A DNA stretch of 64,000 nt from Leptothermofonsia sp049200465 (GCF_049200465.1 NZ_CP120836.1:1736001-1800000); one strand, 5' to 3'; counted from the first letter of the stretch, positions 42,021 through 51,480 are shown. The notes: generated by a model from the sequence alone, not told the origin. Program-made: numbers and translations.

Positions 42021-42929
42021 ATGAAAAGCAAATTAGAAAAAATCTGGCGAACTCAGGCTGTGAAAGAAGCGGTGACAGGCTACTCCTTCATGGCTCCAAC
42101 AATTCTAATTGCCGGGATTTTTCTATTTCTTCCTATTATTTATGCCGTGATGCTGGCATTTTATAAAGTGCAGCTTCTGGGAGAAGTTAGCTATCAGTTT
42201 ATTGGGTTCAAAAACTTTATTCGGATGGCAAATGACGATCGCGTCTGGAGGGCGTTAAAAAATACCGCTGAGTATGTAGCGATCGTCGTTCCAATTCAAA
42301 CTCTGCTGGCCCTTTCTCTGGCACTGGTTCTTAATGCTCAAATTAAAGGGCGTTCCTGGTTCCGAGTGGCATTTTTTCTGCCCACAGTGACCTCTTCGGC
42401 GGTTCTAACCCTGATTTTCATGTGGATTTATAACTCCAATGGGTTGCTCAATAGCATTCTCAGTTTTGTGGGTTTACCTACTTATAACTGGTTGGGCGAT
42501 CCAGCTGTGGCATTGAAAGGAATCATGATCATGAACATTTGGGCTACGGCCCCCCTGTTCATGGTGATTTACCTGGCGGCGTTGCAGGATATTCCAGCCA
42601 GTTTGTATGAAGCTGCCACACTGGACGGAGCAAGCCGCTGGGAGAAGTTTTTCTATATCACGCTGCCGTTTCTACAGCCGGTCACTTTTTTTGTGGTGGT
42701 GATGGGAATTATCGGTACTTTCCAGCTATTTGATCAGTCCTACATTTTCTCAGCCGGTTCTGGTGGGCCAAATGATTCAACTTTGACAATTGTTTTGCTC
42801 ATTTATCAGTACGCCTTCAAAAATCTAGATATGGGTTATGCCCTGGCGTTAACACTCATGCTGGCAGCCGTACTCATGATTTCGACCTTAATTCAACGCA
42901 AACTCTTCCGGGAAGAACGATTCGATTAA
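42021..42929 (+). CDS. ABC sugar-type permease, MalF/UgpA-like
   Basis: The 302-residue integral membrane protein has six helices and the EAA loop 'EAATLDGASRWEKFFYITLP' (about 200-220) that contacts the transport ATPase. An in-frame GTG/ATG frame from 41949 would run through the repeat and is rejected. ATG 42021 with AAGGA 12 bases upstream gives 'KSKLEKIWRTQAVKEAVTG', a normal N-terminus. It forms the heterodimeric channel with the next gene product. The only Shine-Dalgarno candidate lies in the inserted repeat. Confidence 0.93.
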   Translation: MKSKLEKIWRTQAVKEAVTGYSFMAPTILIAGIFLFLPIIYAVMLAFYKVQLLGEVSYQFIGFKNFIRMANDDRVWRALKNTAEYVAIVVPIQTLLALSLALVLNAQIKGRSWFRVAFFLPTVTSSAVLTLIFMWIYNSNGLLNSILSFVGLPTYNWLGDPAVALKGIMIMNIWATAPLFMVIYLAALQDIPASLYEAATLDGASRWEKFFYITLPFLQPVTFFVVVMGIIGTFQLFDQSYIFSAGSGGPNDSTLTIVLLIYQYAFKNLDMGYALALTLMLAAVLMISTLIQRKLFREERFD

Positions 42930-42972
42930 GGGCGCTCAAACTTCCAGAAGAGCCGATTAAGGGGAAAAACAA

Positions 42973-43797
42973 ATGAAACCAATCCGCTGGTCAACGATTC
43001 TTTTATATACCGTCCTGATTGTCTACGCACTCATCACATTTCTACCCTTTGCCTGGGCATTATCAGCTTCATTTAAGCCCCTATCCGAGATTGCAGAGGG
43101 GGGCATCCATTTCATTCCACAAAACTTTACCCTGGCAAACTATCGCCAGATTTCCACTCAAGAACCTTTGTTTGGTCGCTGGTTTCTCAATAGTGCGATC
43201 GCCGCAATTTTCATCACCCTCTTCAACCTGCTATTCAACTCTATGGCCGGTTATGCCTTGGCAAGAATTCGTTTTCCCGGAAATCAGTTCTGGTTTTTCC
43301 TCATCCTGGCCGCACTGATGGTTCCAGGGCAAATCACCTTGCTGCCTAAATTTCTGATCCTGAAATCCTTCGGATGGCTCAATACCTATCAGGGATTGAT
43401 TGTTCCAGGAGCGATTAATGCCACCTTTATTTTTATGATGCGACAGTTCTTCATCAACTTTCCCAAGGAACTGGAAGAGGCGGCAGCTTTAGATGGGTTA
43501 GGAAGATTTGAAACGTTTTTTCAAATTGTGTTGCCGCTGGCCAAACCAGCACTGGCCGCTCAAACGATTTTTGTCTTTATGGGTGCCTGGAATGAGTTTT
43601 TAATGCCACTGGTTGTGATGTCCGATCCAGAAATGTTTACGTTGCCACTGGGGCTCAATGCCTTTAAGGGAGAATACATCAGCTACTGGAACTACATCAT
43701 GGCTGCATCAATGATTTTCACCTTGCCAGCCCTGGCCATTTATGCCTTTTTTAACCGCTACTTCATTCAAGGAATTACTTTTACGGGTGGGAAGTAA
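42973..43797 (+). CDS. ABC sugar-type permease, MalG/UgpE-like
   Basis: The 274-residue integral membrane protein has six helices, and its EAA loop reads 'EEAAALDGLGRFETFFQIVL' (about 165-185). The C-terminal 'YFIQGITFTGGK' is the family's usual ending. It pairs with the upstream permease; the 43-bp gap and same orientation indicate one operon with the binding protein. 'FALPFAW'-type periplasmic loops are short. The substrate is not deducible beyond carbohydrate-like. Confidence 0.94.
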   Translation: MKPIRWSTILLYTVLIVYALITFLPFAWALSASFKPLSEIAEGGIHFIPQNFTLANYRQISTQEPLFGRWFLNSAIAAIFITLFNLLFNSMAGYALARIRFPGNQFWFFLILAALMVPGQITLLPKFLILKSFGWLNTYQGLIVPGAINATFIFMMRQFFINFPKELEEAAALDGLGRFETFFQIVLPLAKPALAAQTIFVFMGAWNEFLMPLVVMSDPEMFTLPLGLNAFKGEYISYWNYIMAASMIFTLPALAIYAFFNRYFIQGITFTGGK

Positions 43798-43811
43798 TCA
43801 ACGGAAGTTTA

Positions 43812-43851
43812 GCGATCGCAGTTATCAGAGGTTTGGCGATCGCAGTTATCA
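43812..43851. repeat. 16-bp direct repeat containing HIP1
   Basis: GCGATCGCAGTTATCA occurs at 43812-43827 and again exactly at 43836-43851, just after the permease stop. It probably arose by local duplication around a HIP1 site. Confidence 0.6.
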
Positions 43852-44236
43852 AGGAATGATTGCAATGCCAGAATCAAATCACACTCTGATTTGTTTTGAG
43901 TCTTTTGCGGTTTCCAAATCATTTCCAAATCAATTGATTAACGGCTTCTGCTGCTACTTTAAGGATTCTGCGATTCCAGCAACTGCTCTCTACCCAGGAT
44001 TAACGTACAAAACCTCAATCTGTCCATTTCTTTAATCTGTCCATTCAAGAAATCTCTACATCCATTTCAAATCCTGCTGCAGACGCTCCTTCCTATCGTT
44101 TGTTCCAGACCACTCGCTAAAAGTGGCACAAGAGTAGAAGTGACAGTTGTGAATTCCTGATACGTATTAAACAACGAGGCGTAAAACTGAACCCATCCAG
44201 TCTTCACTCTTTCGTAATTTCATCAATTAAATAAGC
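43852..44236. other. Intergenic, no supported gene
   Basis: A 97-codon open frame overlapping the permease 3' end (43742-44035) lacks protein-like composition, and I reject it. No terminator or RNA gene was recognised. The next feature is a family C repeat. Confidence 0.5.
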
Positions 44237-44334
44237 ATAGTGATCCTTCTTGAAATTTGAACGGGGTGCAGGGGTTCCACCCCTGCGTGGAGGCGAAGCC
44301 CCCCCTTGTTCACAAACTATTTGTGAACGCTATA
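44237..44334. mobile_element. Family C palindromic repeat (inverted)
   Basis: This copy runs in the opposite sense to the one at 41914: ATAGTGATCCTTCTTGAAAT, then GGGGTGCAGGGG, the hairpin GTGGAGGCGAAGCCCCCC, TTCACAAACTATTTGTGAAC and GCTATA. The last 20-bp palindrome is perfect except its centre. No coding capacity. Confidence 0.7.
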
Positions 44335-44520
44335 GCCACCACGAACGGTGCACAGCGCCACGAATGAAAAAGGGAGCCAATGGTAAGTTCAGGCTACTTC
44401 GGATTCTGAAATGTCATTTGTGTGCTTGCTTGATGCTTTACACAGTGTTGATTTCGGATTTTTGATTTCAGACTTGTGATTGACATCAACCACTTGCATT
44501 TTATGCAGAGTAGGTTGTCT

Positions 44521-44536
44521 ACCCCATTGATGGGGT
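44521..44536 (+). promoter_or_regulatory. Palindrome ACCCCATTGATGGGGT upstream of YiaA/B-like gene
   Basis: A perfect 7-bp inverted repeat with a two-base centre lies 48 bases before the ATG at 44584. It could be an operator or a leader hairpin. I cannot name a regulator for it. Confidence 0.3.
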
Positions 44537-44583
44537 CAGTTTGCAATTCTTTCTTCCAATCATTACTTCCTTGAGAGTCACGT

Positions 44584-44868
44584 ATGGCAAAGCTTAATCC
44601 TACTCAATCTCACAGTTCTGCCTGGATTTTGCAATCCTGGATTTCGTTCCTAATTTCAATATTTGCAACGGCGATCGGGATTCTTTACCTTCCAGCAGAT
44701 AATTGGATAAAAGGTTACCTCGGTATGGGGCTGCTGTTTTCAGTTGGCTCCACTGTCAGCCTTTCCAAAACCTTACGAGATATCTATGAATCGAATAAGG
44801 TGCTAAACCGGGTGGACGAAGCCAAGTTAGAGAAACTTCTGGCAGAATACGATCCGTTTAAGAAGTAG
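44584..44868 (+). CDS. YiaA/YiaB two-helix domain protein
   Basis: The 94-residue protein matches the yiaA/B two-helix family. It has two membrane helices (about 17-35 and 43-62) with 'WILQSWISFLISIFATAIGI' and 'GYLGMGLLFSVGSTVSLSKT', then a charged C-terminal helix with 'RDIYESNKVLNRVDEAK'. The function of this family is unknown. It lies 17 bp upstream of the DUF2157 gene on the same strand, so the three genes 44584-47029 probably form an operon of membrane proteins. Confidence 0.85.
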   Translation: MAKLNPTQSHSSAWILQSWISFLISIFATAIGILYLPADNWIKGYLGMGLLFSVGSTVSLSKTLRDIYESNKVLNRVDEAKLEKLLAEYDPFKK

Positions 44869-44885
44869 CCACCAAAGGAGCCACT

Positions 44886-46346
44886 ATGGTTACTGAAAAA
44901 TTTCGTCGTCAGTTGCGCCAGGAAGCTGAAAAGTGGTGGCAGGAGGGGTGGATAGATGCTTCTCTCTACCAGCGTCTGTCAGAACGCTATCAATTGGATG
45001 AAATTGAAACTTCTGCCAACAATCGCTTTGTCACAATTTTGCTGAGCTTAGGAGGAGTTTTGCTGGGGTTGGGGGTCATCACCTTTGTGGCGGCAAACTG
45101 GCAGGAGTGGTCACGGGAGTTTCGAGTATTTCTGTTGATGGGTTTATTTGTTGGGGTGAATGCGGCAGGATTTTATCTGTGGCGACGTCCCGCTTCCTCA
45201 AGGGGGTTGCAACGCCTGGGACATGGGCTACTGCTGGCCGGGGCCCTGATTCTGGGTGCGAACATGGCTTTAATGTCGCAGATGTTTCATCAGAGTGGAG
45301 TTGTCTACGAACTCTACTTCATTTGGGGATTGGGTGTGACGGCAATGGCGTATAGCTTGAGGCTCGTTTCTTTGGGAGTACTGGCGTGGATTCTATTGTT
45401 TATTAGCTACTGGGTGTGGTGGTTCAGTGGCAGTTTTACCCAGGGAGCGACCTGGATAGGGATGATGATAAATGAAATGGCGCTGGTAGCCAGTCTGGTT
45501 TTCATTCCCCTGGCGTACTGGTGTCGATCGCGCATCATCTTCTGCCTCGGTGGAATTATCTTTGCCGTCTGCTTTGTGTTTGGCATCCGTCCATTATCCC
45601 TCTGGAATAACCCGAATGCAGGCTGGCTAGTGGCGATCGCATTCACCCTTCCTGCCGCCCTGCTCTGGGCGTATAACCTTGATGCCTGGCGCTTTTCCAG
45701 ATCATCTGGCAGTCGTGTTGCATCCCCCGTTCCCGTTGCAGCTGATCCTTTTCAGGCGATCGCCCGCAGTTTGGCCATCTGTTTTTTCGGCATCTTGTTT
45801 TATATCTTTGCTTTCCACTGGTTCTGGAATGATTCGCTCTATCGTTCTGCCAGCGATCGCTGGAACTGGCAATCCTGGCATTACCTGGATGTAATTCTAT
45901 TCATCGCCCTGACGGTGCTGGGGTGGTTACGGTTGAGTTATCAGTTGAGATCCTTGAGGATTTTCCAAGAGAGGTCGGTCAATACGGGGGCGATCGCCGT
46001 TTTTATCATCCTTACAGCCGTTATCTTTTCCTGGCATACGAGCATTCAACCATTACCAATCATTGCTCCCTTTCTATTGAATCTGATGTTGTTTCTGCTG
46101 GCGATCGCCCTGATTCGAGATGGGTTGGCTCTGGGCACTCGCCGTACCTTTTGGGGAGGAATGTCACTGTTGGTGCTGAGTATTATCAGCCGGATATTGG
46201 AATACGATACCGATTTGCTCTTGAAAGCGTTTGTCTTTGTTCTGTGCGGTGTGAGTGTAATCGCGGCTGGTCTTTATTTTGAACGCAATCTCAAACCGTC
46301 TAGAACTGCACTTCCCACAAATTCATCTCCGGAGAGTATGCCATGA
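44886..46346 (+). CDS. DUF2157 multi-span membrane protein
   Basis: The 486-residue protein begins with a cytoplasmic segment typical of DUF2157 ('WWQEGWIDASLYQRLSERYQ'). This is followed by about thirteen membrane helices, the first at 'ILLSLGGVLLGLGVITFVAA'. Function unknown. AAGGAG lies six bases before ATG 44886. Its stop overlaps the next start by four bases (ATGA), indicating coupling with the GDYXXLXY protein. DUF2157 and GDYXXLXY proteins are commonly neighbours, and I infer that they form one envelope complex. Confidence 0.88.
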   Translation: MVTEKFRRQLRQEAEKWWQEGWIDASLYQRLSERYQLDEIETSANNRFVTILLSLGGVLLGLGVITFVAANWQEWSREFRVFLLMGLFVGVNAAGFYLWRRPASSRGLQRLGHGLLLAGALILGANMALMSQMFHQSGVVYELYFIWGLGVTAMAYSLRLVSLGVLAWILLFISYWVWWFSGSFTQGATWIGMMINEMALVASLVFIPLAYWCRSRIIFCLGGIIFAVCFVFGIRPLSLWNNPNAGWLVAIAFTLPAALLWAYNLDAWRFSRSSGSRVASPVPVAADPFQAIARSLAICFFGILFYIFAFHWFWNDSLYRSASDRWNWQSWHYLDVILFIALTVLGWLRLSYQLRSLRIFQERSVNTGAIAVFIILTAVIFSWHTSIQPLPIIAPFLLNLMLFLLAIALIRDGLALGTRRTFWGGMSLLVLSIISRILEYDTDLLLKAFVFVLCGVSVIAAGLYFERNLKPSRTALPTNSSPESMP

Positions 46347-47029
46347 GTTCTAATTCCCCCATTGAAAATCCCCATTCGGACACTGAATCACCGAAATCGT
46401 TTGTTCCAGCAGAAGTGGAACCAGATGTTCAAACTGCGAAACCCCTGCTTAAAAAAATGCCATCATGGCGCTTTTGGGTGCCACTCGTGTTTCAGTCTGC
46501 TCTAATTGTGGTCATTCCGGCCCAAGATGCCTACACCTCTATAACGGGCAGACCAGTTACCCTGCAAACGGCTCCAATTGATCCCTATGATCTACTGCGG
46601 GGTTATTCTCAAACTTTGAGCTATACCATTTCCCGCCCCAGCGATTTGGAGGAGCTTCCCGGTGGCAAGGAATTTTTTAACACCCATCGAGCGAATGAAC
46701 AGTTTTCTTTTTATGTTGTACTGGAAGCTCCTAAATCTACTAATACCAACCCTCCAACTCCGTGGAAACCAGTTCGGGTGAGTGCCACTCATCCCACCAA
46801 TCTGGCGGCAAATCAGGTGGCATTGCGGGGAGAGTACGCTTACGGGCAAGTGTTGTATGGCTTAGAAACCTACTACATGCCTGAAGACCAGCGAAATCAG
46901 TTAAATGCTGAAATTGGTCAGGTACAACGGCAACAATCCCAGGCGTTTGTAGTGGATATTAAAGTCGATGCTCAAGGGAATAGTGTGCCCGTCAGTCTAT
47001 GGGTGGGCGATCGCAACTACCGTTTCTAG
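46343..47029 (+). CDS. GDYXXLXY domain protein
   Basis: The 228-residue protein has one N-terminal membrane helix (about 43-62) and an extracytoplasmic GDYXXLXY domain. The defining motif appears as 'PYDLLRGYSQTLSYTIS', with Tyr-Ser in place of Asp-Tyr after R-G, so the motif is degenerate. 'GEYAYGQVLYGLETYYMPE' and 'VDIKVDAQGNSVPVSLWVGD' are typical of the C-terminal half. Function unknown; it is translationally coupled to the DUF2157 protein. The TAG stop lies within the palindrome at 47026-47044. Confidence 0.82.
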   Translation: MSSNSPIENPHSDTESPKSFVPAEVEPDVQTAKPLLKKMPSWRFWVPLVFQSALIVVIPAQDAYTSITGRPVTLQTAPIDPYDLLRGYSQTLSYTISRPSDLEELPGGKEFFNTHRANEQFSFYVVLEAPKSTNTNPPTPWKPVRVSATHPTNLAANQVALRGEYAYGQVLYGLETYYMPEDQRNQLNAEIGQVQRQQSQAFVVDIKVDAQGNSVPVSLWVGDRNYRF

Positions 47030-47125
47030 TGTTGCAAACACTAAATTTTGCAACATTGGGGGGTGGGTGCAAACCCCCACTTCCCCTTTACAAATTTTTA
47101 CAAATTAATTATGACTACCCACTTA
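47026..47125. mobile_element. CTAGTGTT palindrome joined to family A right half
   Basis: The left end is CTAGTGTTGCAAACACTAA. The middle holds GGGGGGTGGGTGCAAACCCC. The right end, TAATTATGACTACCCACTTA (to 47125), is the family A right terminus. The element fills the whole gap between two converging genes, and its two ends contain the stop codons of both (TAG 47027-47029 and TAA 47123-47125 on the minus strand). Confidence 0.75.
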
Positions 47126-47779
47126 CTTTGATGATTCGGAACGATGGGCAATCACCGCATAGAAGGGATCACTGCCAGGGATGCCCATCATTTGCAGAAT
47201 CGGCGGGAGAGATGATTTGCGGGCAATGATCTCTGGTGGGGTAAAACCAGGAGTGGATTCAAAGTATTGCTTGACTAAATTGACGCGATCATCCTCAGAC
47301 CCATCCCGCCATGCCTGAATCGCCTTCTGATAAAACATTCGGTTGGAGAAGCTTATAATGGCCATGCCACCGGGTTTTAAAATGCGGTAGATCTCGCTGA
47401 AGATTGCTTCGGGGTACTGCAAGTATTGCACCGAAACCGTATTCAAAACGGCATCGAAGGACTGATCTTCCAAAGGCAATTTAGGGTTTCGGTTCAGGTC
47501 CTGGACAAAATAATGATTTAGCCGAGAATTACGAGCCAGCTCTTCCCCGTTCAAACCGTGTCCTTCTACATGGGCAAACTCCATCTCATCTGGGAGGTGA
47601 GAAACCCAACTGCTCATCATGTCAAAAATACGAGTATTGGGTTTCAACTGCTGCCGATAGAGGTCGGTGAGTTGTTGAATAAACCCTTCATCAACATGGT
47701 TGACAAAGCGAGGATATTCATAAAACAGAACATCGTCTGTCTCATCGAGCTTAGTGCGCTGGGTTGGGCTCAGGGGCAT
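47123..47779 (-). CDS. Class I SAM-dependent methyltransferase
   Basis: From ATG 47779 the product is 218 residues. It has a Rossmann-type methyltransferase core: motif I-like 'TRIFDMMSSWVSHLP', 'LEDQSFDAVLNTVSVQYLQY' (motif IV region) and 'YRILKPGGMAIISFSNRMF' (post-motif, typical of small-molecule methyltransferases). A GTG at 47797 would add six residues. Substrate unknown. The final TAA belongs to the terminus of a family A repeat, so the native C-terminus may have been altered, although 'AHRSESSK' is short and plausible. Confidence 0.88.
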   Translation of the reverse strand: MPLSPTQRTKLDETDDVLFYEYPRFVNHVDEGFIQQLTDLYRQQLKPNTRIFDMMSSWVSHLPDEMEFAHVEGHGLNGEELARNSRLNHYFVQDLNRNPKLPLEDQSFDAVLNTVSVQYLQYPEAIFSEIYRILKPGGMAIISFSNRMFYQKAIQAWRDGSEDDRVNLVKQYFESTPGFTPPEIIARKSSLPPILQMMGIPGSDPFYAVIAHRSESSK

Positions 47780-47952
47780 AGTCAGGAGATCAATCACCTA
47801 TTTTAATTACTATAAAGATATGTTAACAAACCTGTCGATGGAAATCAGGTCGAATTGACTAACGTTCCCAACGTTTCAGCATTCATCCACTGCCCTACTT
47901 ATAACGATCCACCACTCCTTGAGTGTTTTGCCTTTCCTCCAATACTTGCCTC

Positions 47953-50900
47953 CTACTCTTCCCCAATGATGGCGCTGCGATCGAGTAGTAGCAGATTTCG
48001 CAAACTATCGGTATCTAGCTCTGTGAGCCAGTTTTCACCTGCACCCACGACATTTTCTGCCAGCGCTTTTTTGCTTTCAATCAGGTCGTGGATTTTTTCC
48101 TCTAAGGTGCCGTTGCAGACAAATTTATGCACCTGTACGTTGCGGGTTTGCCCAATACGGAAGACGCGATCGGTGGCTTGATTTTCAACCGCAGGGTTCC
48201 ACCAGCGATCGAAGTGAAAAACATGGTTCGCACGGGTCAGGTTTAAGCCAACGCCACCTGCTTTTAGCGACAGGATGAAGATTCGGGGAGCCTGGGGGTC
48301 ATGCTGGAAGCGATCGACCATTTCTTCGCGCTGCTTTTTGGGAGTGCTGCCATAGAGAAATAACACTTCTTGCTCTAATCGCCGCTCCAGGTGGGCTTTT
48401 AGCAGTTTTCCCCACTCAGCGAACTGGGTAAAGATAAGGGCGCGATCGCCCTCCAACACCACCTCTTCCAGCATTTCTTCCAGACGCTGCAACTTACCAG
48501 AACGGCGATCAAAAGAGTTTTGAGTTCCGAGTCCTGAGTTTTGAACTTCCATTTCTCCCCTCCCTACGCCCCATTCCTCACTCCTGACTCCTGACTCCTT
48601 CAAAAATAGTGCCGGATGATTACAGATTTGCTTTAGCTTGACCAACAAGGCCAGGATGATGCCTTTACGCTGAATCCCTTCGGTTTCTTCAATCTCAGCC
48701 AGAGATTGTTCAACTACATTTTGATACAAAGCGGCTTGCTCAGCGGTGAGACCGCAGAAGACGGTCATTTCCTGCTTATCGGGCAGATCTTGAATAATGT
48801 CGCGATCGGTCTTGAGGCGACGCAGAATAAAGGGCTGCACTAGCGATCGCAGCGTCTTCAGCGAGTCTGTATCGCCATAGCGCTCAATTGGTGTGGCAAA
48901 GCGGCGCTGGAAGAAGTTTTTCGGCCCCAGATAACCAGGATTGAGGAAGTCCATAATTGACCACAGCTCTGTCAGGCGGTTTTCCACCGGGGTACCTGTT
49001 AGAGCAATGCGAAATGGGGCTTCCAGTTGGCGGACGGCCTGGGACTGTTTTGCATCCGGGTTCTTGATATTTTGGGCTTCATCCAGAACCACATTCTGCC
49101 AGGAAACACTTTGCAAATCTGGCAGATCGCGGTGGATCAACGCATAACTGGTGATGATCAGGTCTTTACCCTGCACCGCTCTGGCAAAAGCTTTCCCTTT
49201 GGGACGACCATCGCCGTGATGAAGCAGCACCTTGAGGGTGGGACCAAATTTTTTCACTTCCCGCTCCCAATTGCCCAGAACCGATGTGGGACAGACCAGC
49301 AGCGTGGGGGCTTCCAAAGTATTCTTCTCCTTCAGATGGAGCAGAAATGCAATTAGTTGGATAGTTTTACCTAAACCCATATCATCGGCGAGGCAGGCAC
49401 CCAGACCCCATTGTTCCAAAAACGCTAGCCAACCAACGCCGCGCGACTGGTAGGGGCGAAGTTCACCCCGAAAGCTGGTAGGGGTGGCAATGGGTTCCAG
49501 GGTCCGCTTACCGCTGATGGTGTTGATCAGTTCTTGCAGAGACCCTGACGCTTCAAAGCTGACAACGGGCAGCTTTTCAATCATCTGAGTATCGCCGGTA
49601 CTAATCCGCAAGGCATCTTCCAGAGAAAGAGCTGTCTGGTCTTTGCGACTGGCAAAGAATGCTTGAGCCGCCCGGATATCCTGGGAACGCAGTTCGACCC
49701 ACTCACCGTTAATTTCAACTAGCGGGGTATTGAGGGCAACGAGGCGATCGAATTCTTCCTTGGAAAGGGTTTGCCCGCCAATGGAGAGTTCCCACCGGAA
49801 GTTGAGCAGACTCTGCAAGCCCAGGCGATCGCCCTTTTTTGATTTCGCTGTCTGGGCCTGAATCTTCAACCCCAGACGGCTGGCCCAGCCCCCCTCGCTT
49901 GCCAGACTGGGAGGCACCACAACCCCCAAACCGCTATCCTGCAAACGCCAGGTGACCGTTTTGAGAAAGTCGTAAGCCTGGAGTGGAGTGAGCTGGCAAA
50001 ACTGAGGGCGGGCTTCTTGCAGGCTGGGTTCAATCACCGGATAAAGGCGAGAGGCCAGCCCCAACCCCATCAGGAAGGTTTCCTGAGGATGGGCGATCGC
50101 TCGTCCCTGGTATATCAATCGCTCCACCGGGTTGCTCCAGATGACCGACGCACTCACCAAAAACTCTGGATCATCGGCAGCCTGTAAAAAATACTCCAAC
50201 ATCCAGTTCGTTTGACCAGGCTGGGGGGGATGCAGGTAAAGGCAGGTACGAAACAGACTCTGCTCAAACCCCCGCATCTGCAAAGGAGCCATCCAGTGAG
50301 TCAGAGCTGTTTGCAGCCCGTCCAAGTCCGTTGCTTCCACAACGCCAGAACCGGGCCCCAATGCCTTTAACCATTCCCAGACTGGTGATTCAATCGCAGG
50401 TTGAGCAGAAGCCCGTCCAGCAGTTTTCTCAGTTGTTGCAGTGGTAGCATAATTCCCGACCAATGCTCGAATTTGGGCATCCACACCCTTACTGAGGAAA
50501 TCTTGCAGCAGCGTTTGCGGGTCAATCGGTAGATTGACAGCTAGAGGGGGGCGATCGCTGTCAGCATCACAACCCTCTGTTGCTTGCTGATATAAACGAC
50601 AGGCAGCAGGCATCTGTTCCAAAAAGCGGTTGAGCCGGGACTGGTCAGCCGCACTATCCAACAAAGGTTGCCAGCGTGCCAGAAAGCGATCATTAGCATT
50701 CTGGCCATCATTTGAACGATAACGTTCCAATCCTGGGAGAAATTTGGAGCGTGCCAGCAAATCCAGGCTCCAACGGGCAATGTGAGACCAGTAGCGCAAA
50801 TCTCCACCCAGAAAGGAATCTCCTGCATTCATGGCTCCCAAAGGCAGGGAGTTAAGAAAGGTAATAGCTTCTGCTGGACTGAGGCAAATTCCTTCAACCT

Positions 50901-51480
50901 GCCAGGGATGGAGAAATAGAGGATTATAGCTATCCTCTGCATCGGTAGAGGATGCCGCTGAGTGTTGCGGAATCACCACTCTGGCAGCGGTATCCCCATC
51001 CGCACTGGCAAGGTAGGAAGGCACCGCAATCCCTTGCTGCCGCCAGCGTGACGTTGATGACTCTGTCGGGGTAGGCGAGGCTGAAGTGGATTTCGTACGG
51101 GAGGATGCGGCGCTTCGCGATCGCCGACCTGTCGATTGCCCCATCAGCGACAACTCCCAAATGTCGGGGGGCAATCGCAAACTACCAGCCTGTTGCTGCG
51201 ATCGCAGAAAATCCAGCAGCTCCTCCACCGTCATCGCAAAGGGATGAGTCAACACCGCTCCCAACAGAGATTCTTCAGTGCCGCCCCTCGGTTCCAGCAT
51301 GTCTGGTGTAATTCTGCGCCAGGTTTCCCCCCAGATAAACAGGCAACCCGAAGATAAATACTCTGAGCCCGAAGATAAATACTCTGAGGCCGATGACGAC
51401 TCCGCCATACCTGTGGCTTGATTATCATCAGAACTGTACCTTTGGGGTTGGAGCAACCAGCTTCCGTGTAGAATCGCCAT
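47953..51480 (-). CDS. SNF2-family DEAD/DEAH helicase
   Basis: The 1175-residue protein has an N-terminal SNF2-associated region (about 200-640) and a two-lobed helicase core: 'CLADDMGLGKTIQLIAFLLH' (Walker A), 'VLDEAQNIKNP' (DEAQ box), 'LTGTPVENRLTELWSIMDFL', then the C-terminal lobe 'GDRALIFTQFAEWG' and 'QATDRVFRIGQTRNVQVHKF'. Such proteins remodel protein-nucleic acid complexes, for example recycling RNA polymerase (RapA-like). Two oddities: residues about 958-990 ('GVRSEEWGVGRGEMEVQNSG' onward) are encoded by an intergenic-type repeat, and near the N-terminus S-E-Y-L-S-S-G is duplicated by a 21-bp tandem repeat. Confidence 0.93.
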   Translation of the reverse strand: MAILHGSWLLQPQRYSSDDNQATGMAESSSASEYLSSGSEYLSSGCLFIWGETWRRITPDMLEPRGGTEESLLGAVLTHPFAMTVEELLDFLRSQQQAGSLRLPPDIWELSLMGQSTGRRSRSAASSRTKSTSASPTPTESSTSRWRQQGIAVPSYLASADGDTAARVVIPQHSAASSTDAEDSYNPLFLHPWQVEGICLSPAEAITFLNSLPLGAMNAGDSFLGGDLRYWSHIARWSLDLLARSKFLPGLERYRSNDGQNANDRFLARWQPLLDSAADQSRLNRFLEQMPAACRLYQQATEGCDADSDRPPLAVNLPIDPQTLLQDFLSKGVDAQIRALVGNYATTATTEKTAGRASAQPAIESPVWEWLKALGPGSGVVEATDLDGLQTALTHWMAPLQMRGFEQSLFRTCLYLHPPQPGQTNWMLEYFLQAADDPEFLVSASVIWSNPVERLIYQGRAIAHPQETFLMGLGLASRLYPVIEPSLQEARPQFCQLTPLQAYDFLKTVTWRLQDSGLGVVVPPSLASEGGWASRLGLKIQAQTAKSKKGDRLGLQSLLNFRWELSIGGQTLSKEEFDRLVALNTPLVEINGEWVELRSQDIRAAQAFFASRKDQTALSLEDALRISTGDTQMIEKLPVVSFEASGSLQELINTISGKRTLEPIATPTSFRGELRPYQSRGVGWLAFLEQWGLGACLADDMGLGKTIQLIAFLLHLKEKNTLEAPTLLVCPTSVLGNWEREVKKFGPTLKVLLHHGDGRPKGKAFARAVQGKDLIITSYALIHRDLPDLQSVSWQNVVLDEAQNIKNPDAKQSQAVRQLEAPFRIALTGTPVENRLTELWSIMDFLNPGYLGPKNFFQRRFATPIERYGDTDSLKTLRSLVQPFILRRLKTDRDIIQDLPDKQEMTVFCGLTAEQAALYQNVVEQSLAEIEETEGIQRKGIILALLVKLKQICNHPALFLKESGVRSEEWGVGRGEMEVQNSGLGTQNSFDRRSGKLQRLEEMLEEVVLEGDRALIFTQFAEWGKLLKAHLERRLEQEVLFLYGSTPKKQREEMVDRFQHDPQAPRIFILSLKAGGVGLNLTRANHVFHFDRWWNPAVENQATDRVFRIGQTRNVQVHKFVCNGTLEEKIHDLIESKKALAENVVGAGENWLTELDTDSLRNLLLLDRSAIIGEE

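Noticed and set aside
43742..44035. 97-codon frame overlapping the second permease 3' end
   Set aside because: Different frame from the permease, no ribosome-binding site, composition typical of a shadow frame.
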